Shown here: piece by piece, positions 43,756-55,558 of the stretch
Layout: each line of letters starts with the position of its first letter
Position numbering within the stretch: the stretch's first letter is position 1
Origin: Terebella lapidaria
Taxonomy: Eukaryota; Annelida; Polychaeta; Terebellida; Terebellidae
Direction: 5' to 3'
Assembly: GCA_949152475.1 (NCBI GenBank)
Contig: OX424562.1
Location: 42,208,157-42,272,156, forward strand
Length of the DNA: 64,000 nt
The notes under the pieces: model-generated
What the model was told of the DNA's origin: nothing
The model's database searches: none
Seen by the model: the letters and a program-made list of their open reading frames with translations, nothing else
Translations under genes and position numbers: made by a program

Positions 43756-44560
43756 CATGGATAAGAGAGTCACAAGGCAGAGCGCGCGAAGTCGCAGTGC
43801 TTCTCCGAGAGCACAACCAGAAACAGAATCAGAATCTGGTCGACACAGCGCAAGCTCCTAGCCAAGGAGTCACATTCTTTCTCCAGATCCCGTACCAGGC
43901 CCATCACAGGTACACCAAGAGAACATTGGCACTGAGTTACAAATGGACCTTGATGTAGCGAAAATCTGCAAAGTAGCAACCTGGAGAGAAACTAAGCACA
44001 GGGCAGTTATTGCTGAATCTGCCCTTACAGCAGAATGAGTAAGGTAATGGAAGAAAGTAAATGGGCTGTGCAACAAGCAAATGCACATGCGGTCCTGGCG
44101 TGACGAACGGTCAGTGAAGCATCAGCCTCTGTCGACAACATCTCAGCCGAATTGGTCAGTGTCAGGGAGACCATGTCAGAACAGGAAGATCAGTGGCGCA
44201 CACGGCTTGAACAGGCTGACAGTGAATGGCATGAGAGGGTTAAACAGCTTATCGCAATTGCTGCTCGATCAGCAAACCACTGAGATGGAGGCGAAAATGC
44301 AACGCCTTCAAGCGGAAACATCAAAAGATGTGAACACGTCTTTGTCGTCAAAGTTCACGAAGGTGGGAAACCATCTCCAAGGATACAACTACGAGATATT
44401 ATGTGTCTTGATGCAACAGGTCAGGGCACTGCGCCAGGTCGCGGTCCTACGTCAGGCCATCTCAAGCCCATGCAATCCGGCAAAGGATGTTTAAAAGAAA
44501 CTATCCGCAGCAATTCTGGACTCTAAGCATTAAAAGGACACTAATCTCTAAATAAACACA
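43756..44560 (+). pseudogene. gag-like gene of the LTR B element, first copy
   Basis: Starts ATG at 43756 with a basic/Ser-rich N-terminus (TRQSARSRSASPRAQP), followed after frame changes by a coiled-coil-like segment (TTEMEAKMQRLQ, then VRALRQVAVLRQAISSP near 44420-44470). Function inferred only from its position after the LTR and primer-binding site. Several frame breaks. Confidence 0.5.
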
Positions 44561-45137
44561 TGGACACCAAGCATTAAAAAAAATGCGTGTGAACACTATT
44601 ATTTATTATTCGAGGATATTATTGGCGATACATTATATATTCGGATATGCCTGCCTGTCAAAACCTGATACATTTTGCGGATAGAAAGGAAGAAAGTGAG
44701 GGCAAGTTTGTGCATACCAGGAGTGGGCGGAAAACAATTCCACCGTCTAGATTTACATGGGAATAGATTTAGATTTAGACCATTGTTTAGTGTCAGCTGA
44801 GTGACACTGACACTGAATTCGAATGACACTTCACTTGTCTTGTGCCCAAACCACAGTTGGGAAAATTGTCTTATGGAATTTATGAAATGAATGGATTCAT
44901 GGAAAATGAGCACCAACCTTTTTTACTGGATATATTCCATAGATTACTGGGAGGGATGTGAATACATGCATATCTGACATACTGACATTAACACATTCTT
45001 TCAATTTCTGGATTCAAAAATGATGCCAGTTTCAGACTGGTGATGCATCATGGGAATTCACGGTGCGGATACTGTTTAGTGGAATATGCAAAATTTTAGG
45101 AATACGAACAACAAGCATAATCAGCATGCTGTGAAAT
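44561..45137. other. no gene recognised
   Basis: AT-rich, no domain-bearing frame in either strand. Confidence 0.3.
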
Positions 45138-45805
45138 TTGCAGCATTACGGGATTATATTTCAATTGGATATCGATACACTCCTTTCTGAGGACTTCGAA
45201 CCCCATGCAGCAGGCCTCCTCGCCGATGGCATCAAGCGCAGTGCAGCAGGCCTCGTCGCGGAGGATTTTGAAAGTGCCTCCACTGGGACTAGCTACAGTG
45301 AGGCCCCCATCTCCACTTAACTTCACTCCGGAGCTGCCAGATAGTCTCTTCGATATAGCATCAGGGGAGATTGATAGTCTCTTCGATATAGCATCAGGGG
45401 AGATTGGTCAAGTGTAGGGGGGCCTGCAGCTCGAAATCCCTGAGCATGGATCAAGTTTACTTGCAAAATTGCTGGCGAGTGAGCCACTTCGCCAGGAGCC
45501 CGACCTAGTGGTGTTTCAGATGTGGTGATGCCAAAGGTGTTTGTGCTGTCTGTGCATCAAGATGATTCTGTGTGGGTTGAGCAAAATACGCCTGAGTTTC
45601 AAGGCAATGTAATCTGCCTCTCTCCAGTGTCCAGTGCTGGGGCTAACGAGGAGAGCACTGACGACATGGCACTGGAGGAGAAGCAGGCTGATCAGTTTAA
45701 ATTGGATTATTCGGATACATCAGAAACCCTGGCTACATGTGGATACATAATGCCAAAACCAAGGGATATAGTGTTATCGCGCAAGGTTACTTCCCCTTAA
45801 AAGCG
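45138..45805 (+). other. coding-like fragments of the LTR B element
   Basis: Short open frames, including an acidic stretch (45522-45800) with a cluster DDMALEEKQADQFKLDYSD. A 33-bp unit (GATAGTCTCTTCGATATAGC and 13 more bases) is repeated in tandem at about 45340-45405. No homologue recognised. Confidence 0.3.
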
Positions 45806-45818
45806 TAATTTTTTCAAA

Positions 45819-46103
45819 ATGAGTGGTCTGCTCGATCAGCAAACCACTGAGATGAAGGCGAAAATGCAATGCCTTCAAGAGGAAACATCAAAGGATGTGA
45901 ACGCGTCTGTGTCGTCAATGGTCACGGAGGTGGGAAACCATCTCCAAGGAAACAACTACGAGATAATCTGTGTCTCGATGCAACAGGTCAGGGCACTGCG
46001 CCAGGAGGTCGCAGTGCTACGTCAGGCCATCTCAAGCCCAGGCGAGCCGGCAAAGGATGTCTTAAAGAAACTGTCGGCAACAATTCTGAACTCTAAGCAT
46101 TAA
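45819..46103 (+). pseudogene. gag-like segment, second copy
   Basis: Duplicate of about 44260-44540: LLDQQTTEMKAKMQCLQ, SSMVTEVGNHLQGNNYEI, VRALRQEVAVLRQAISSPG. This copy is open throughout and keeps residues lost in the first one. Starts with ATG at 45819; 94 codons; predicted coiled coil. An AATAAA follows near 46120. Confidence 0.5.
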
Positions 46104-46285
46104 ATGGACACTAAGCATTAAATAAACAGAAGGACATTTGTGTAACAATGAATATGGATAGTAGCCGTATCATGGTATTAGTATTTGTATTTTTAGAGGG
46201 ACCAGTTCTTCGTATATTATTTTTAGGTTTATGATATGGCGGGAGCAGATATAACATCAGGAGATATTGTGCTAGCTGGGGGTAG

Positions 46286-47164
46286 TGTGGGGCTTTTAAT
46301 TCAGCTGGCTTTTATTAACTTCCAAGCCACCCAGCAGGTGGCACCTGAGCTGGGATGCCAGAAATACCAACTATGTGGCAGCATGCTGCTAGATCAATAA
46401 GGTTTTCATAACTGACCACTGGGCGGCAGCACTATCTTTCAGTGTGAGTGCAGTTGAACATGTACAGATGTATTTGGCCTTATTTTTATTTATGCTTACT
46501 TATATGGTTTTGATATTTATAGGTGACTAACGAATATTAGTTAATCATGTTAATCAGTGGTAACGGTTATATGGAAATATCTATATGTAGCAACTTTATG
46601 AAGTTTATAATCAGTCCAGTAGTACCATATATATGTGCAGGCTTTTCTCAGCACACAGGTAGACTACATATAAACAATATAGTATGTTAGACAGTAACAG
46701 CTTAGGTTAGAAAAAGAAGCAGTCATTACAAACCAGTATAATATTTGCAAGACAGTTAAAAGTCTACCAAACTCCAAAATGGCCACAGGAAGGTGGTCAT
46801 ATATCACCAAGCTGGATAAAAATTTATGTAAGTGGGTCAGAATCAGGGGTCACCCATTGTCTTATGAGAGGGTTCATATATGTACATTTCTTTGAGGAAA
46901 CTTGGGTTTCCATGTTTGCTTTATGGCTAGCCATCAGGAATTCTATGTTTGGGTCATTGCGTACATATAGGTTAACAGGTACACAACTCCTTGTTAGGGT
47001 CATTGGGTGCATGTAGGTTAACAGGTGCTCATTTGTCATTGGGTGCATAGAATGGGGTCGTTGGTGTCAGAAAAATAAACAGTGAGAACATAACAACTAG
47101 TCCCACACAACAAGAAGATAACCACAACAAGAACTCGGAACGAAGCGTTCCTGGGTTCAGAACA
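46286..47164 (+). mobile_element. LTR B, 3' copy
   Basis: 879 bp, TGTGGGGCTTTTAATTCAGC to GGTTCAGAACA. Collinear with the 5' copy except for the ~1.3 kb missing at about 47059. No pol gene lies between the two LTRs, so the element could not move by itself. Confidence 0.75.
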
Positions 47165-47169
47165 ACTTG

Positions 47170-48262
47170 TAAAATATGGGTCTCGTGAGCCGCGCAGCGC
47201 GGGAATGATTGATTAAAGGTCCTAGGCAGGTAATCTTTTATCTGATTAGTAAAGCTTATGGTCCGGTCAGACAAAATGAGACATTAGCGAGCATCAGTTA
47301 GGAATGTTGTAATGATTGTATCAGCGTATTAATTACTTGACTAATATGTGACTGTAATAATATTACGGTGATAATAATTATCATGGTTCACATTGTTCAA
47401 GTGTAAGTTATCATAGTGGTAACGGAAATACACTTATTGTATATTGTGTGGTTAAAATATTGGTGTTTAATGTATTGGGTTAGATTAAGTGTGAGAGCAG
47501 TTGGCAGCTAATCAATTATTTGTGAGCATTTGGGGATAGAAAACTTCCCCGGGAACTTTAGGTTTTGTTCGTGATGGAGCAACGCCACAGGAAGTCAATG
47601 AGGTCTTATCATTGGCCCTAGCAATTCTGTGCAATTGTCTGATTTATCCACCTGAGACCTTTCATCCACTTGTTGTGTTGTGGTTGTCCAGTAGATTTGA
47701 GAGAAGATTGTTAGGCGATAGATTGTCCCAAAGAAAGAATGGCAAACCAAATTGAAGAAATCACTAACTGGATAAAATATTCTAAAGAGGAAATTGGAAA
47801 CCGCCGAGAATGGCTGAAATAAGTAAGATCGGCTTCGGGATTTCCAAGGACACTTGAACGTGTTTGGAAAATAGGGAAAGTAATGAGAAAATATCCCAAC
47901 GAGTATAAATACCCGTGATCTCGATGTGCGGGGCTTTTTCTCACCTTTTTTGGCTTTGGACTGTATTTTGGCTTTTCTGTACATTCAGGAATAAAGCTTT
48001 GAAGCCATGTAAAAGGACTTCTGTTTTATGACATCGTATACAAAGACGGCAGTGACCAGCCAGCTCCATTAACATCACGACTGGCTGGAGCTGTCACCGA
48101 ACTCGCAGATAATGAAGAAGGAATAATTAAAGACTTGTGAATGACAGGCCCCAACCAGCTCGCGGCTGTGGTCAGTCAATGGTATTGATTGACCGCGGGG
48201 TGCGGAATTTTACAAACTGTTGTCAGAGGGGTGCGGAAAATTACAAACTGTTGTCAGAGGTG
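47170..48262 (+). mobile_element. LTR C, probable solo or decayed LTR
   Basis: TATA box GAGTATAAATA at 47901-47911 and poly(A) signal AATAAA at 47990-47995 in the right order, then a tandem GTGCGGAA(A/T)(A/T)TTACAAACTGTTGTCAGA near 48200-48262 that resembles an LTR end plus a primer-binding site. No internal region follows. Boundaries uncertain. Confidence 0.5.
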
Positions 48263-48538
48263 GCATCTCAGACCGTAACAGTAGCCGTAGATTTAAAACG
48301 ATCAGCAACATTAGAATGTTGCATTGTGACGATATTATTTGATATCGATGGTATCACCTACCTCTCAGATTGAACACAACAATTTTAGTGTTATCACCTA
48401 CCTCTCAGATTGACCCGAAGAGTGTAAAATCAACAAGAGTTGGAACTGTCTATATTCTCCTATGTGATAGGCAATAAAAATAGAACCTTCACAAGTGAGG
48501 GAGTGTTTACATTTTGAGCCAATTTTCATGTGATCATT

Positions 48539-49012
48539 ATGCATCAACTCATCCTCAAGCTTACATCATATCTCGGAAGCGATGTTCATTATTTCTGGCA
48601 CTATTTGCTATATTTTGCCCAGGACGCAATGTTTATTTTCACCAGAGTATACCTTACGGGCCTGTGTATATATTATCGTAGTCCAGCTCAGATTACTCTA
48701 CTGTGGGTAGTTTTGGCTACTAGTGGCCTCCTATTTTTGTTGTCTATTAATGTTGTAATGTGTTCAGTGCATTCTGACAGGTTTGCAAGTAGATATGTGT
48801 GTTTGGAGTTTATCCATAATTTTACAGGAAATCCAACCCAGCCGCTTGGTCGCCACACCGTGAACAAAAATTATTTGAACATATACCATGAGAATCATCA
48901 TAAAAAGACGCTTTGTCGTGTTAAAATTATTGGCAAGTTTTCCACGTTAAGACGTGTTGTATTCATACTTGCTCACAGTAAGATGTCTTATTATAATATC
49001 AATTTAGGCTAA
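48539..49012 (+). CDS. hypothetical 157-aa protein with two hydrophobic segments
   Basis: Open from ATG 48539 to 49012, followed by AATAAA near 49041. Two hydrophobic stretches (about residues 20-45 and 50-75 of the product) could be membrane helices; the C-terminal half is basic with many His and Lys. No family recognised, and no splice or promoter evidence. It may be a chance ORF. Confidence 0.25.
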   Translation: MHQLILKLTSYLGSDVHYFWHYLLYFAQDAMFIFTRVYLTGLCIYYRSPAQITLLWVVLATSGLLFLLSINVVMCSVHSDRFASRYVCLEFIHNFTGNPTQPLGRHTVNKNYLNIYHENHHKKTLCRVKIIGKFSTLRRVVFILAHSKMSYYNINLG

Positions 49013-49691
49013 GAAGTCATGTCGTTATAATTTGTCACAATAAACGTTGTATCATTTCCCGTTTTAACCCGCTGTTATAATTTTGAAGATTTCCATAACA
49101 TGACAACTTGATATTTAACAGCGTAAGGAGTCTTACTGTTACACTGGCAAATTACAGGTCGTGAAACATTATGTGGTCAAGTGGATGTGATCAGTTAACA
49201 CTTCAATAGTGTTTCATGCAAACACCAAACCAAATCATATCAATTTATGTCCAGTAGCAGATCGAATACAATACTGAATACAATACAAATTGATATGGAA
49301 AAGAAAATATAATAGCTATTGGCAGGTAACACACAACTATTGGCCAAATGTTGGTATCACATTTGGAATGGATTCAAATTGACGAACCCACTGTTTATCA
49401 AATTGTAATATTCAAGTGGATATGCATTGATTGAGAAATCCTGGAAACAACAACATTTCATTCTCAATATTTGTAAAATGATTAATACTTTCCCATTGGA
49501 AAACAAAATTGAAATATTAAATACAATTTCAACTGCTGATTGTTTAGTATTATTGTGTGTCTCTCTGATTTTCATTTAGTTCTTCATTGTGATTAGTTAA
49601 CTAATATCTATCATGATGTACACGCGCTTTTATTACCACAACACATAGAAAATGAGACGTTTCTCAAAGAGCCTTAAAGCACAGTGAGTCA
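49013..49691. other. no gene; poly(A) signal for the exon above
   Basis: AT-rich intron-like DNA. The minus-strand AATAAA complement at 49628-49633 is about 60 bp past the stop of the exon at 49692. Confidence 0.45.
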
Positions 49692-49967
49692 CTAGGTTCC
49701 AGATAGACCATGGATCAGTTGAATATGCTTGGTGAGGTGACACTTGTATCGGAATTCCTTGTGACATTGTACACAGCGGAATTCTTTGATTCCAGTATGC
49801 CAGGACATGTGGCCACGGAGGTGGCCGGGACTGGAGAACCCCTTCCCGCACTCCTCGCACTCATACGAGTAGCTGCCTCGGTGCATCTTCAGGTGACGAT
49901 TCAAAGTGGACTTGGAAGAGAAAGGTTTCTGGCACACAGTGCAGCAGTGCTCCCCTATATGGCAATC
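49692..49967 (-). CDS. C2H2 zinc-finger terminal exon 6
   Basis: 276 bp; acceptor ATTCCAG before GATTGCC (phase 0), TAG stop. Finger 1 CTVCQKPFSSKSTLNRH (contacts S,S,T,R; spacing H-x3 shortened, KMH), finger 2 YECEECGKGFSSPGHLRGH (S,G,H,G), finger 3 FRCVQCHKEFRYKCHLTKH (Y,C,H,K). Same subclass as the exons at 38761 and 36324. A zinc-binding DNA recognition cassette; partner 5' exons not in view. Confidence 0.85.
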   Translation of the reverse strand, partial: DCHIGEHCCTVCQKPFSSKSTLNRHLKMHRGSYSYECEECGKGFSSPGHLRGHMSWHTGIKEFRCVQCHKEFRYKCHLTKHIQLIHGLSGT

Positions 49968-50009
49968 CTGGAATATATTAATGTGTCAGATATTATTGGC
50001 AACACATGA

Positions 50010-52500
50010 AAAAGCTGAATACGTCTTGCTGAAATGAATGAATAAATTAAGTCCGTGTATGAGCCGATATGCTGGTCGAACTTGGATAAACCAAAGAGAT
50101 TGCGATATCCCCTACTCCTGCAATAAGAAGTGGCACATTACAGCTGGCGAACGTGCCAGGACTATCATCTGAGACCTAAAGGCATGATATGGAGTATGAC
50201 CAGTATATGCAGGGCCTGGTCGAGATTGAGGAGCAGCGGCGACAGGAGCGATAAGAAGAAATCAGAATAAGTCCCTCATCCACCACACGACTCTGAGACG
50301 GCTTGACGCTTGACTTGACTGCTGAAGGTACGTGACTGGGTGAAGGAAATAAGCATCAGTCTGCAGCAAATTGGACAGGCTCACGTTATCGACCTTGCAT
50401 CGTCCACTGTGTCTGGTCCGTTTCACTGGGAGGCACTGAACAGCACACAACACAATGTGGACGGAACGGCAACCCCTTGAGCTAATCTGAGAAAGCGCTT
50501 ACAGTGTTCATTCCTCCACATTGAAGAAACAAGCACTTTGAGGGAAGGTAGAGCAGACGCGGCGATCCGTCTACACTGTGCAACATATCTTAAGTCGGTG
50601 ACGACCTATTTCTTTTGTCTAGGGGTCAGGTCATGTTATCGTCACCGACGTGAGCTCAGAATGTTTGGACGAAACTTCGACATTCCGTAAGCAAAATTCA
50701 ATTTCTGCAATTATGATGCATACATACAGTAAGTGAGGGGGGTGCTACGATGTCCGAGATATTACTGCCCATTTATGTAATTCACAAATGTTAGTAGCAG
50801 TTGATATTTCCTAGAGCCATGGCTAGATAGGAGCAGTTGGGGGGATGTCGGGGCGAGGTCGGGAATTAACGGGGAGTTGTCAGAAACGAACGGGGCTCTT
50901 CTGTTATGTTTGGCTGTTGACATCGAGATGACGGACCGTCAGATCCAGATTGCCCAAAAACTTCCAGATTCATCCCGATTAATGGATTAATCGTGATTAT
51001 TCTTGATGAATCCTAGTCGCTCTCAATGGGACGGAGGCATAACATTGGGGAGAAGTACAAGCTCTAGACAACTTTTAAATGGTGACGGTATAAAATCTAG
51101 CCCTGAAAAAGGTAAAGCAGTTTCGGAATTGAAACCTCCAACTACAGTCAAGGGTATCTGTTATTTTTAGGCATGAGTGATGATTACTGCAAGTGATAAA
51201 GATTATGCCCGTATTGCTGAGCGATTAGTTAAATTGACAAGAAAACATGTTCGGTTGGAGAGGTCTCAGGAGCAGGATAAAGCTTTTAATGAACATAAAG
51301 TAACATTACAGTCTAATGAATTTTATAATTAAAATGAATTTTAAGATATAACCCTAGGCATGCGACAATGCTATTTGCGCCATTTAAGTGTATGATGATG
51401 AAAATGCTGTCGAAAAGGTTATTCTATAGATCTCATATTCTTTGTCTCCGAATCATAGACAAGTGAGTCCCGGCTCAAAATGTCTCGTCCCCGAAATAAA
51501 TTCTCAGTGAAAAAACATACGTTCTACCAAAGTTGCTTTTCGATTGAATGTGTTTTATCTGAAAGCACCGAACGACACCACCGAATCATCCAATTTCTGT
51601 CTCAAATTGCATGAAATATGTGAAAGATTCATCAAAAAACTTCAGGAAAAACCCCATTAACACGATTTAAATCGTCATTGACCAAATGAGCTGAAAACAG
51701 AGTCCAGATGTTGGGAAATTCTTAATTTAAGACTGAACATAAAATATTTGCTTAATATCGCCATCCATTTATCGTTGGCAAAATATGTTGAAAATGTTAG
51801 AGTTCAAAGGTATAAAAATGTACAAGACTGAAATGAAATAATACAATCTATGCTTTATACCAATGGATAATCTGATAATTTTCATACAATAATCTTTAAA
51901 TCAAGATACAAATCTGTTAAAAGTTTTATCCAAAAACTTTAACTGGAATCCCCATTCCTTTAACATTAGCAGAATGAGCTGAAAATGTCAAAGTCCAGAC
52001 CAACCCAAAATTCATTAAAAGTGAATTTCACCCTACGTCATACATTATCATGTTTACTTCATAACAATGTCTGGTCAGTACCAAAGTCACAATAAGAAAT
52101 ACATGAAAAATCTCAAATACAAACTCTAACTGAACCCCCATTCATTTATCATTGGCCTAATGTTGTGAAAACCTCTAAGTTCAGAGCCCCCCAAAACACA
52201 TCAAAATTGGGAAAGAAATAAATTAAGTTTTCCCCTACATCATTCATTGTCATGCTTAATTCATGGCAGTCGCTGGTCATTACTAAAATCACAAAAGAAA
52301 TCCAGATAAAACCTCAACCAAAATCTTTAACGAAAATGACATGCTATCGACGCCACCGCAGCACATTTGGATCAATTAGTCTCACCCAACCCTCCGAGGC
52401 GAGACAAAAACTGTATTCCCTAGAAAAAGATGTTATCTATTCAAAAGTTTTCACAAAAGAAACAGAAAAAACCAAAGTGCAATGCTGAGTGAGTCACTTT
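50010..52500 (+). pseudogene. decayed Gypsy element (gag, RT, RNase H pieces)
   Basis: An LTR-like end ATTACA at about 50134 is followed by TGGCGAACGTGCCAGGACT, as in Gypsy A. Then a gag start (QYMQGLVEIEEQRRQER, about 50190-50255), capsid remnants to 50560, an RT connection piece (about 51090-51300: KPPTTVKG, DYAR/KIAE) and RNase H pieces near 51350-51430 and 52370-52490. Between them (51440-52360) lie about four degenerate ~200-bp repeats with CCCCATT-CATTTATCATTGGC-type words. All frames are broken. Confidence 0.72.
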
Positions 52501-52731
52501 GCGTATGAACTTATGTATGTCAAATATCACATTACATCCTCAAAGTCGGAGTGGATATTACCCGGAGACATTGTATGACAAACAGTTCAGGGTAATAAAA
52601 AAAATTAAAAGAGTGGTAGTCATTCATACCGTGCCTACATGCACTGTCTGTCATACAAAATTGCTATGATTTGGCCAGCCAAATAATATTTACTGGTTGT
52701 AGCTCAATTGTCAGTTTGTTACATTACCAGA

Positions 52732-53001
52732 TCAGTTGGAGCAGCGCCTGTGGTTCAACCGATGTTTCTTGAGATCGTTTTTGTATCGGAACTCCTTGTT
52801 ACAAAGGTCGCACTTGAACTCTTTGATGCCTGTGTGCCATGAGAGGTGGCCGCGGAGTACTGAGGTTGACATGAAACCCTTGCCGCAGTGCTCACAGTGG
52901 TAGGCGAACTCGCCTCGGTGCCTGCCTTCGTGCGCTCTAAGAGTGGTCTTGTTCCGACAAACCCTAGCACACAACGAGCACCTCAGCAGCTGCTTCTGTC
53001 C
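52732..53001 (-). CDS. C2H2 zinc-finger terminal exon 5
   Basis: 270 bp; acceptor TTCGAACAG before GGACAG (phase 0), TGA stop. Finger 1 CSLCARVCRNKTTLRAH (contacts N,T,T,A; the usual Phe is Cys), finger 2 YHCEHCGKGFMSTSVLRGH (S,S,V,G), finger 3 FKCDLCNKEFRYKNDLKKH (Y,N,D,K; the last His spacing is HRLNH). Linkers HRGEFAYHC and HTGIKEF. No canonical AATAAA within 60 bp. Confidence 0.85.
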   Translation of the reverse strand, partial: GQKQLLRCSLCARVCRNKTTLRAHEGRHRGEFAYHCEHCGKGFMSTSVLRGHLSWHTGIKEFKCDLCNKEFRYKNDLKKHRLNHRRCSN

Positions 53002-54599
53002 CTGTTCGAAGTAAATGTGCATCATTCCGTTTAGAATGATAGTGATACCATAGCTAATTTTACAAAAAAATACAATAATAATACACCGTGAACACATGGA
53101 CACGGGCTATTACTTTATTGCAATGCATGCAACGCCGAGTGCTCTTACACTGCAAGTGCAGTGACACTGGCAAGTCAACGAGGTATCACCACTCAACTGA
53201 ACATGAGGATGACGACAAGGGAATTTGCGAATGGAAAATGCCAGGGTTCTTGGCCTTGATGAGGCCCAAAAGTAGAGAGGGTTGAGCGTGGAAAGAAAGG
53301 GGTCTGGGAACCACGCCTGAGCGTCGGTACATACCAGGAAGAACCACGCCTGAGCGTCGGTACATACCAGGAAGTGCGGCAACAACCAGACAGGGGCGCA
53401 GTCAACGGTCTTCAGTTTGGTACGCTGTTACCGTTGGCTTTGGTCATATCGCCAGGCATTGTGACATCTTATGGGGGGGTGACCGTGGTAGACAGACCCC
53501 TCTTGAATTCCGGAGAGCGAGGCACCGCCCTCACCTTTAAACTAATACTTTCCACCAGTGAATCCAGACTGGGCGGGAGGAAACAGGTCAACAAAAATGT
53601 AACTGATAATGATATTGCAGTGCTGAGTCCGAAAGAAAGCATGAACATTCATATGTAATTAATATGTATGACCTTTAGGGCAAACTGTGGGGCTTCATGT
53701 TCAAGGACTGTAATGAAATAGCTTAAATTATGTGCATCTGGGAGGAGGCTCTCCATGCCCAATCGGGGGATATCGGGATGGTCGGGAAACTTAGAACATC
53801 CGTTAGTATTGGCGAGAATGGCCCATGGCTGAAGGAAGAATTGTATGTAATGTAGTTTGGAGTTATTTCTAGCGTGAGTTTTATGTCGCAACATTTGCTG
53901 TAGCTCGACTATTCGTGTGACGACACTGAGATATCAGACAGCCTTTTTGTCCTCGAAAATCATCGACAAATTCAGTTTGGCCGGGTGGTGACGTGATCAC
54001 GTCAGTCCATGCTCCACTGGACAACATGGAAATATCGACAGGTTGCAACCACAGATTACGAGGGCGTGATGTGTGTGCATATTGTGACGCATGTTGTGGG
54101 ACAGGGTGTTCCCGAGCAGCCCTTGTACTGGGCCGGAATCAGGGAATTGACAAACTCTATACGGACTAACTAACCCTAATGCTTGTCAACTAGGCATTGG
54201 ATGGGTACTTGTTGGATGCTGTCAATGTTGAGAAGTATTAAGTTTATATTCGCGGTTATATGAGGTATTAGTGTTGATTATACTGCTAACTATTGAGGTC
54301 AGTTATGCGAATCTTACTGCATGTTCATACAATCATGATGGGGCCACACGACTAGTCCGTAAACTACTGTAGAGTTGAATCCAAATCTCTACTGAGTACT
54401 CATGCTGGTTCCGAATGTTTCGAATAAACGTGGCATAAGAATTAGACACACTAAAACCGGAAAAAACACACGAGGAGACAACAACAAATACCACAACTCG
54501 CAACAAAACTATTTATTGAGTACATTGATACTTTACCATCACACAAATTACTTGTCGAGAGTATGATAATGGCTGGAATTATGAAACAGCTTTCAATGA
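53002..54599. other. intron-like DNA, no gene recognised
   Basis: Contains a 34-bp direct repeat (AACCACGCCTGAGCGTCGGT unit) at about 53308-53375. The minus-strand AATAAA complement TTTATT at 54512-54517 is the likely poly(A) signal of the exon at 54621. Confidence 0.45.
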
Positions 54600-54641
54600 A
54601 GAATAACTCATCAATCAGAATCAATTGATTGATGAGTTATC
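54600..54641. other. hairpin overlapping an exon stop codon
   Basis: GAATAACTCATCAATCAG and ATTGATTGATGAGTTATC are inverted with a short AT-rich loop. The stem covers the TGA stop (54621-54623) of the zinc-finger exon, so it would fold at the end of the coding part of that mRNA. Confidence 0.55.
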
Positions 54642-55004
54642 GAATGAGCTTAAAACACTTTCTGGTTGAGTCTCAATCTGATCAGTTACTATCGCTGACA
54701 GTTGAGAGATGACATTCAATGTTGACGAGAGAGTGGATGTTTCCGTGGGGTGTTTCGTGTCCATGTGTCGCTTGAGATGTGTGTTGTATCTGAACTCCTT
54801 GCTGCAGAGCTGACACTTGAACTCCTTGATCCCCGTGTGCCAGGACATATGGCCACGCAGGTGACTGGATGATGTGAAGCCTTTCTGGCAAAGGTCACAA
54901 TGGTAGAAGTACTCGCCGCGGTGTAACGCCTCGTGACATTTGAGATTGTGGTGCTTGCGGAAAGTCTTGTCACACATCGAGCACTTCCACAAGCCGTTTA
55001 TCAT
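54621..55004 (-). CDS. C2H2 zinc-finger terminal exon 4
   Basis: 384 bp; acceptor CTGTTTCAG before ATGATAAAC (phase 0), TGA stop. Finger 1 CSMCDKTFRKHHNLKCH (contacts K,H,N,C), finger 2 YHCDLCQKGFTSSSHLRGH (S,S,H,G), finger 3 FKCQLCSKEFRYNTHLKRH (Y,T,H,R). Longer than its sisters because of a ~40-residue Ser/Thr-rich tail. Poly(A) signal about 105 bp on. Closest to the exon at 55277. Confidence 0.88.
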   Translation of the reverse strand: MINGLWKCSMCDKTFRKHHNLKCHEALHRGEYFYHCDLCQKGFTSSSHLRGHMSWHTGIKEFKCQLCSKEFRYNTHLKRHMDTKHPTETSTLSSTLNVISQLSAIVTDQIETQPESVLSSFDNSSIN

Positions 55005-55276
55005 CTGAAACAGAACAATCCTGTAGACTCAACCCACCACATCACAGTCCATGGTCATACATCTGATACAACAGCTGTTTACGGTGAACACTCATCCACT
55101 TCCCGCCAGATTCACTACCCATTCAAATAACATGTAATAGTTCACCGCAGCACATCGTTCTGTCAACACAAAGACCAATGAATTCAAATGACATCTATGA
55201 AAACAGTTGTACATAAGTTTGATCTATGTAACAGCTTCTACCAGCATAAACAATCTATTGTTCATCTATTCACTCA

Positions 55277-55558
55277 TTATTCTTGTGAAACTAGCATCTG
55301 CCGATGAGAAGTTTTCATGTGGCTATTGAGGTGTGATTTATATCGGAACTCTTTGTTGCAAATGGAGCACTTGAATTCCTTCACGCCCGTGTGCCAGGAC
55401 ATATGGCCGCGCAGATTGCTGGATGACGAGAAGCCTTTCTGGCAAAGGTCACAATGGTATAAATACTCGCCGCGGTGTAACGCCTCGTGACATTTGAGAT
55501 TGTGCTCCTTTCGGAAATTCTTGTCACATATCAAACACCTCCACAAGCTGCTTGCCAC
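55277..55558 (-). CDS. C2H2 zinc-finger terminal exon 3
   Basis: 282 bp; acceptor ATGTTCCAG before GTGGCAAGC (phase 0), TAA stop. Finger 1 CLICDKNFRKEHNLKCH (K,H,N,C), finger 2 YHCDLCQKGFSSSSNLRGH (S,S,N,G), finger 3 FKCSICNKEFRYKSHLNSH (Y,S,H,S). Finger 1 equals that of the next exon at its contact positions, while fingers 2 and 3 differ: a recent duplicate pair that has diverged at DNA contacts. Confidence 0.88.
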   Translation of the reverse strand: MASSLWRCLICDKNFRKEHNLKCHEALHRGEYLYHCDLCQKGFSSSSNLRGHMSWHTGVKEFKCSICNKEFRYKSHLNSHMKTSHRQMLVSQE

